Made by a program: the position numbers and the translations under genes. A stretch of 36,193 nt of DNA from DATJGF01 sp035495315 (GTDB taxonomy: Bacteria > Verrucomicrobiota > Verrucomicrobiia > Limisphaerales > UBA8199): the NCBI GenBank assembly GCA_035495315.1, contig DATJGF010000006.1, forward strand, positions 1-36,193, written 5' to 3'. Shown piece by piece: positions 32,021 to 36,193 of the stretch. Numbering within the stretch: position 1 is the first letter of the stretch; each line of letters begins with the position of its first letter. The notes beneath the pieces were generated by a model that was not told the origin of the DNA, made no database searches, and saw only the letters and a list, made by a program, of their open reading frames with translations.

Positions 32021-32037
32021 GTCAAACGGATTTTGAC
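32021..32037. promoter_or_regulatory. GTCAAA/TTTGAC dyad in divergent promoter region
   Basis: GTCAAA (32021-32026) and TTTGAC (32032-32037) form a 6-bp inverted repeat with a 5-nt spacer, upstream of the GH76 -35. Its TTGACA overlaps a second TTGACA-like block, so it may be a regulator half-site, or only a reflection of the promoter sequence. Confidence 0.35.
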
Positions 32038-32044
32038 ATAGGTA

Positions 32045-32074
32045 TTGACACAAGCTGGGCGCCATAATTATAAA
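32045..32074 (+). promoter_or_regulatory. sigma-70-type promoter of the GH76 operon
   Basis: TTGACA (32045-32050), an 18-bp spacer and TATAAA (32069-32074). Transcription would start near 32081, inside the palindrome at 32073-32086. This makes ATG 32074 unusable and favours ATG 32089 with a very short leader. Confidence 0.5.
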
Positions 32075-32086
32075 TGTATATACATT
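32073..32086. promoter_or_regulatory. 14-bp palindrome, likely GntR operator
   Basis: AATGTATATACATT is a perfect palindrome covering the -10/start-point of the GH76 operon promoter. The core TGTATATACA resembles the AT-rich GTnTAnAC-type sites of GntR/HutC regulators, and the divergently encoded GntR/UTRA protein is the obvious ligand. Binding here would block transcription. Confidence 0.65.
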
Positions 32087-32088
32087 AT

Positions 32089-33261
32089 ATGTTCTGCCCC
32101 TCGGTACGTCGGGTTGACCCAGCTCAGGCGCTGCGGCTGACCTGCTGCCTGCTCTTCATCGGCTCTTTCCAAACGTTCGCCGCCGTCGCTACCAATTCTG
32201 TTTATTACCGGGCCGCTCAGCGCACTCACAACTTCGTTGCAGAAAACCTTTTAGTGTCGCCCGCTTACCGAATCAATCCCGGTTCCAACACGGTGTACGA
32301 ATGGTACTCCGTAAGCCAGATCTACGCTGATGCCGCCATGGTGCAGTGCGGAGACGCGCGTTACCTCGCCTTCATGAATGATGCCTATGCCTGGATGACT
32401 AATCTGTGGGACGGGACCAATCCGCTCGGAGGTTACTTCTCGGCGGGCAACATTGACGGCACCGGCAAAGGTGGCGGCAAATACGTCGATGATAACGCGC
32501 TCACCGGCAACGTTTATCTGGATTGTTACGACGCAAGCAGCCGCGCTGCCCGCAGCAATTACCTGCATTCGGCTATCGCGATTGCCGATTGGTTGATGTC
32601 CAGCGGTCAATGGGACAATACCTACGGCGGAGGCTTCTGGTGGAGTGACAGCAAAACCGTCAAACCCACACAATCCAACGGGCTCGCTCTGCAACTATTC
32701 CTGAGGTTGTACGCGCTGACCGGGCGAACGGCTTATCGCGACTGGGCAAATTCGGTGAAGCGTTGGCTGGAAACTCAGATGTACGATCCCTCCGATGGAC
32801 TGTATTTGTGGCAGATCGAGACCAATGGATTCAAGAACCCGATCAAGTTCACTTACGATAATGCGATCATGATGGAAGTCGGCCTCCTGTACAGCCAGGT
32901 CATGAGCAATAGTTCATATCTTGGCAAAGTTCAGACACTGGCGAGTAATTTGAATGCCAAGCTGTGGGACAAAACCTATAAAGCGTACCACTTCAATAGC
33001 GCCGACGCGCGAGTGAATCCCTGCTGGTGCGGCTGGGCTTCGCAAAGTTTAACCAGACTCTATGAGGCGGACAGGAACCCGGTTTGGTTGGATTACGCCC
33101 AGCAGAACATCGACTACTTGAACGACCACCTGCGCAACCGAACCAATGGAGGTTATTTCGCGTTTTGCAATATGGATGGATCAAATGTGGATAGCCGCCT
33201 CGAAGGAGTCGACCAAGCCTGGATGCAACGGATCCAGGCATTGATCGCGAACTATCGTTAG
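32089..33261 (+). CDS. glycoside hydrolase family 76-like (alpha-1,6-mannanase)
   Basis: 390 aa; secreted (alpha/alpha)6-barrel glycosidase likely cutting alpha-1,6-mannan backbones such as fungal cell-wall mannan. ATG 32089 is chosen because ATG 32074 lies inside the promoter/operator. A signal peptide (LTCCLLFIGSFQTFA) is followed by the barrel. The adjacent catalytic Asp pair of GH76 is seen in KYVDDNALTG (about D134-D135), with GGGFWWSDSKTVKPTQSNGL matching the family's CGGG-WW loop and YDNAIMMEVGLLY further on. It is the first gene of a probable operon with the pseudopilin-like and GH92 genes. Confidence 0.8.
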   Translation: MFCPSVRRVDPAQALRLTCCLLFIGSFQTFAAVATNSVYYRAAQRTHNFVAENLLVSPAYRINPGSNTVYEWYSVSQIYADAAMVQCGDARYLAFMNDAYAWMTNLWDGTNPLGGYFSAGNIDGTGKGGGKYVDDNALTGNVYLDCYDASSRAARSNYLHSAIAIADWLMSSGQWDNTYGGGFWWSDSKTVKPTQSNGLALQLFLRLYALTGRTAYRDWANSVKRWLETQMYDPSDGLYLWQIETNGFKNPIKFTYDNAIMMEVGLLYSQVMSNSSYLGKVQTLASNLNAKLWDKTYKAYHFNSADARVNPCWCGWASQSLTRLYEADRNPVWLDYAQQNIDYLNDHLRNRTNGGYFAFCNMDGSNVDSRLEGVDQAWMQRIQALIANYR

Positions 33262-33278
33262 CACGGCCTGATCGGCAT

Positions 33279-34088
33279 ATGAAAATGGCGAACAAAAAAC
33301 GGAAGGCGCGGAGAGCAGAGCAGGCCAAAACCGGAATTCGAAGCGCAACGAGGCGCCGGACTCCCTTCGATGCGGTGCGTTCGGCGTTCACTTTGATCGA
33401 ACTGCTCGTCGTGATTGCGATCATCGCTATTTTGGCGGCCATGTTGTTGCCGGCGCTCTCGCGGTCCAAGGCGCAAGCCAAACGCATTCAATGCGTCAAC
33501 AACCAGCGCCAAATCGGATACGCCTTCAAGATGTATACTGATGATGCCAATGATAAATTTCCGGTACACGACGGCTGGGCAGCCGTCGGTGGTCAATGCC
33601 CGACCAATGCCTTCGTAGGCGGCGACGCCTACAGCTACGGCGGCAACGTCCCACAAACCAATCGCCCGCTGAACCAATACACGGTAAACGTCAACCTGTA
33701 TCATTGTCCCGCCGATAAGGGTGACGCTCTCAATCCGGCGGCCAGAAGCTGTTGGGACGGATGGGGCAACAGCTATCTCATTGAATGGACCGTGGACCTC
33801 TTCAGAGTGAAGTACATCACGGGCAGCCGGGGCAAATACACCACAGCGAATAATTCGATTAAGGGTGCGGAAATCGCGCTAAAACCGACCACCAAACTGA
33901 TCCAGGCTGATTGGCCCTGGCAGGCGAATCGCCTCATCAGCGATCCCCGCAGCGAATGGCACAATGTCCGCGGCCGCCGCGCCGAAGCAGCGCTCTTTGG
34001 AGATAACCACGTCGAATTCTATAAATTCCCGGACGACCTCGGGTCGCACATGGCCGACCTGCCCGACAGAAATTACATTTTCTGGTGA
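33279..34088 (+). CDS. type II secretion pseudopilin-like protein (H-X9-DG type)
   Basis: 269 aa. After a strongly basic leader comes the prepilin motif FTLIELLVVIAIIAILAAML (about residues 37-56), followed by LLPALSRSKAQAKRIQCVNN and QRQIGYAFKMYTDDANDKFP. The C-terminal end carries AALFGDNHVEFYKFPDD, a variant of the H-X9-DG signature. Such proteins are abundant in Verrucomicrobia and Planctomycetes, often beside polysaccharide-degradation genes, and are thought to be assembled or sorted by a type II secretion-like machinery. Its position between two glycosidase genes is the notable feature; a role in delivering or anchoring them is inference. The start could also be ATG 33285. Confidence 0.85.
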   Translation: MKMANKKRKARRAEQAKTGIRSATRRRTPFDAVRSAFTLIELLVVIAIIAILAAMLLPALSRSKAQAKRIQCVNNQRQIGYAFKMYTDDANDKFPVHDGWAAVGGQCPTNAFVGGDAYSYGGNVPQTNRPLNQYTVNVNLYHCPADKGDALNPAARSCWDGWGNSYLIEWTVDLFRVKYITGSRGKYTTANNSIKGAEIALKPTTKLIQADWPWQANRLISDPRSEWHNVRGRRAEAALFGDNHVEFYKFPDDLGSHMADLPDRNYIFW

Positions 34089-36193
34089 ATGAGAACAGCG
34101 CGTTCACGACGCTTCGGAACCGGCATTGTCGGAGTATTTGTTTGCATCCTGGCGGTTGCGAGTTCCGTTGCCGAAAAAGCCCCTTTGCAGTGCGTCGATC
34201 CGCGCATCGGCAGCGCCCATTGCCGGTGGTTCTTCTTCGCTCCCGGAGCGATGCCGTTCGGCCTGGCTAAACCAGGCCCTTCCACGGATGGGCATTACGG
34301 CAATAAGTCCGGCTGGGAAGCCATCGGCTATGATGGCCGACATGATTCAATAGAAGGTTTTCCAAATTTCCACGAGTTCCAGATTGGCGGGGTCGTCTTA
34401 ATGCCCACGACCGGCAAACTAGTCACTGTCCCTGGCCCTCGTGATAAGGCCGGTCCGGGCTATCGCTCGCATTTTGATAAGGCAGAAGAGGTCGCGCAAC
34501 CGGGTTACTACGCGGTCCGGCTAAAGGATTACTCGATCCGCGCCGAACTCACTGCGACGCCGCGAGTTTCTTTTCATCGCTACACCTTTCCGGCTTCGAC
34601 CAACGCGCATCTGCTCTTTGACATCGGCAATCAACAAGGCGAGAGCGGCCCGGTGCTGGACGCGGCAGTTCGCTGGAACGGGACTTTGGAAGTCGAAGGT
34701 TTTGTCTCTACTCACCCGGAATACGCGCGGCTCTATCAGCCGGGCGCCTGCGTGAGAATGTATTTTGTCGGTCGGCTTTCCAAAACTCCGCGAGCAGTCG
34801 GTACATTTCGTGGACCTGTAATTCATCCAGGCGAGCGAGCGATCCTGGGGCCCGGGGCGGGTTTGTACTTGGATTTTGAAACGACGGAGCAGGAGGCGAT
34901 CGAAGTGAAACTTGGCCAATCTTACACCAGCATCGCCAATGCGAGGATTAACCTCGAACGTGAAGCGGGCGAGTTATCATTCGATCAGGCCAAAGAGCAG
35001 GCACAGGCGCGTTGGTCCGAAATGCTCGGGCGAGTCGAGGTTGAGGGTGGCAAAATAGAGGATCGAATAAAATTCTACACCGGGCTCTATCACGCGCTTC
35101 AAGGCCGGGGTTTGGCGAGCGATGTGAATGGAGCTTATCCGAGAAACGACGGGGGCATCGGCCAAATCCCCACGAAGTCCGACGGTTCCGCACAGTTCAA
35201 CATCTACAATACCGATGCCGTCTGGGGCGCCTTCTGGAACCTGACGCAACTTTGGGCGCTGGCTTACCCAGACTATTTAAGCGAGTTCGTGCGTTGCCAG
35301 CTGGCGATGTACCGCGATTGCGGGTGGCTGCCCGACTCAATTGCCGCCGGCAAGTTCGTCTCCGGCGTGGGGACGGATTTCATGGGTCTGGTTCTGAGCA
35401 GCGCTTACGAGTGGGGCATTCGTGATTACGACGTTAATGAAGCTTGGACCGCAGTGGCGAAGAACGAGACCGGCTGGGAAAACCGCCCGCTCGGCGTCGG
35501 CAAAATGGACACAAAGATCTTTTTGGACCTCGGTTACGTGCCTCAAATCTCCAGCGAGAACTTGATGCTGGCAGCCACACCGGAAGGTTCGCAGTACTCG
35601 GCCTCGCATACCCTGGAGTATAGTTTTTCGGCTTACGCCGCCGCACAGTTCGCGCAGGCTTTGGGAAAAGCCGCTGAGCACGAACGCTTCATGCGCTTGT
35701 CGCATGGCTGGGAAAAACTGCTCGATCCCAAAACGGGTTTTATTCGCCCTCGCGATCGTGAAGGGAAATTCCTCGCGAACTTCGACCCCAAGCAGGCATG
35801 GCGCGGCTTTCAGGAAGGCAATGCGTACCAGTACACCTTTTACGTGCCACACGACCCGGCGAGTCTCATCAGCGAGCTTGGACCGGAAAAATTCAATCAA
35901 CGCCTCGAGGACATCTTTGCGCGCGCAGAGAAGGCCAGGTTCGGCGGGGGTGAAACCGTCGACGCCTTTGCGGGCCTGGAAGCTGTCTATAATCACGGCA
36001 ACCAACCCAGCCTGCATATCGCCTGGCTCTTCAACTACGGTGGCAAACCGTGGCTGACGCAACGCTGGGTACGCCGTATCTGCGATGTCTTTTACGGCAT
36101 AGGACTCGTTCATGGTTACGGCTACGGCCAGGACGAAGACCAGGGCCAGCTGGGGGCCTGGTTTGTTCTCGCTTCGCTCGGGCTCTTTGATGT
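34089..36193 (+). CDS. glycoside hydrolase family 92-like alpha-mannosidase, partial
   Basis: About 701 residues before the window ends; incomplete at the 3' end. The ATG follows the preceding stop directly (TGA-ATG), implying coupling. A signal peptide (GVFVCILAVASSVAE) leads into VDPRIGSAH and FAPGAMPFGLAKPGPSTDG, the GH92 N-domain opening (VxPxIG...PGAxxPFGL), then SIEGFPNFHEFQIGG and a C-terminal (alpha/alpha)6 part with GWLPDS, AYEWGIRDYDVNEA and LHIAWLFNYGGKPWLTQRWV, RRICDVFY. The usual GNDDxGQMSAWYV is replaced by QDEDQGQLGAWFV (about 683-695), so the enzyme is a divergent member. GH92 enzymes are Ca-dependent exo-alpha-mannosidases, which suits cleaving products of the GH76 enzyme. 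Confidence 0.85.
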   Translation, partial: MRTARSRRFGTGIVGVFVCILAVASSVAEKAPLQCVDPRIGSAHCRWFFFAPGAMPFGLAKPGPSTDGHYGNKSGWEAIGYDGRHDSIEGFPNFHEFQIGGVVLMPTTGKLVTVPGPRDKAGPGYRSHFDKAEEVAQPGYYAVRLKDYSIRAELTATPRVSFHRYTFPASTNAHLLFDIGNQQGESGPVLDAAVRWNGTLEVEGFVSTHPEYARLYQPGACVRMYFVGRLSKTPRAVGTFRGPVIHPGERAILGPGAGLYLDFETTEQEAIEVKLGQSYTSIANARINLEREAGELSFDQAKEQAQARWSEMLGRVEVEGGKIEDRIKFYTGLYHALQGRGLASDVNGAYPRNDGGIGQIPTKSDGSAQFNIYNTDAVWGAFWNLTQLWALAYPDYLSEFVRCQLAMYRDCGWLPDSIAAGKFVSGVGTDFMGLVLSSAYEWGIRDYDVNEAWTAVAKNETGWENRPLGVGKMDTKIFLDLGYVPQISSENLMLAATPEGSQYSASHTLEYSFSAYAAAQFAQALGKAAEHERFMRLSHGWEKLLDPKTGFIRPRDREGKFLANFDPKQAWRGFQEGNAYQYTFYVPHDPASLISELGPEKFNQRLEDIFARAEKARFGGGETVDAFAGLEAVYNHGNQPSLHIAWLFNYGGKPWLTQRWVRRICDVFYGIGLVHGYGYGQDEDQGQLGAWFVLASLGLFD

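Noticed and set aside
1..36193. CRISPR arrays, intact insertion sequences, rRNA or complete tRNA genes
   Set aside because: No regularly spaced repeats, no intact transposase or integrase, and no complete RNA gene could be seen on reading through both strands.

Overview
The window looks like a chromosomal stretch, probably a metagenomic contig beginning at base 1, from a Verrucomicrobiota soil-type bacterium (Pedosphaera/Limisphaera-like). The clues are a verrucomicrobial pseudopilin-like protein with an N-terminal FTLIELLVVIAIIAILAAML segment lying inside a glycan-degradation cluster, an ECF sigma factor paired with a large membrane Ser/Thr kinase, and a 'TFIGYTN' family membrane protein. 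Assignment is by family resemblance only.

Layout. (1) 1-9.0 kb: a sigma-54 activator (GAF-AAA+-HTH), followed by a textbook -24/-12 promoter and a three-gene RND efflux operon (adaptor, pump, outer-membrane factor). A decayed type II NADH dehydrogenase and a small membrane-anchored protein follow. (2) 9.0-15.9 kb: a metal-efflux island (His/Asp-rich secreted protein, CzcC-like channel, half-size EamA transporter, CzcA-like pump, but no CzcB adaptor). It is bracketed by two ~195-bp direct repeats, each carrying the 5' half of a tRNA-Arg-like sequence. (3) 15.9-18.8 kb: a Tat-exported CotA-like multicopper oxidase, then ~0.9 kb of debris: a second sigma-54-like promoter, a CzcA fragment, a serine recombinase relic and a dispersed repeat. 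(4) 18.8-21.9 kb: a PadR repressor and an ADOP/MacB-like permease, a pair typical of Acidobacteria and GC-rich, so probably acquired. (5) 22.2-27.6 kb: ECF sigma factor, a kinase-TM-helical-STN-thioredoxin fusion, and a cytochrome c protein with secretin-N-like repeats. This looks like a redox-sensing envelope signalling unit. (6) 27.6-31.2 kb: a PAS fragment, a 16-bp palindrome, a penicillin-acylase family hydrolase, and two small minus-strand genes. (7) 31.3-36.2 kb: a GntR/UTRA repressor divergent from GH76 endo-mannanase-like, pseudopilin-like and GH92 alpha-mannosidase-like genes (the last runs off the window). A palindrome over the promoter is the likely operator, so this reads as a mannan-utilisation locus.

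The most unusual content is the kinase-STN-thioredoxin fusion with its ECF sigma and cytochrome c neighbours. Next are the tRNA-half repeats bracketing an adaptor-less metal efflux operon, and a 57-bp exact duplication at base 1 that is probably an assembly artefact affecting the first gene's N-terminus. All calls come from reading the sequence; no database search was run.
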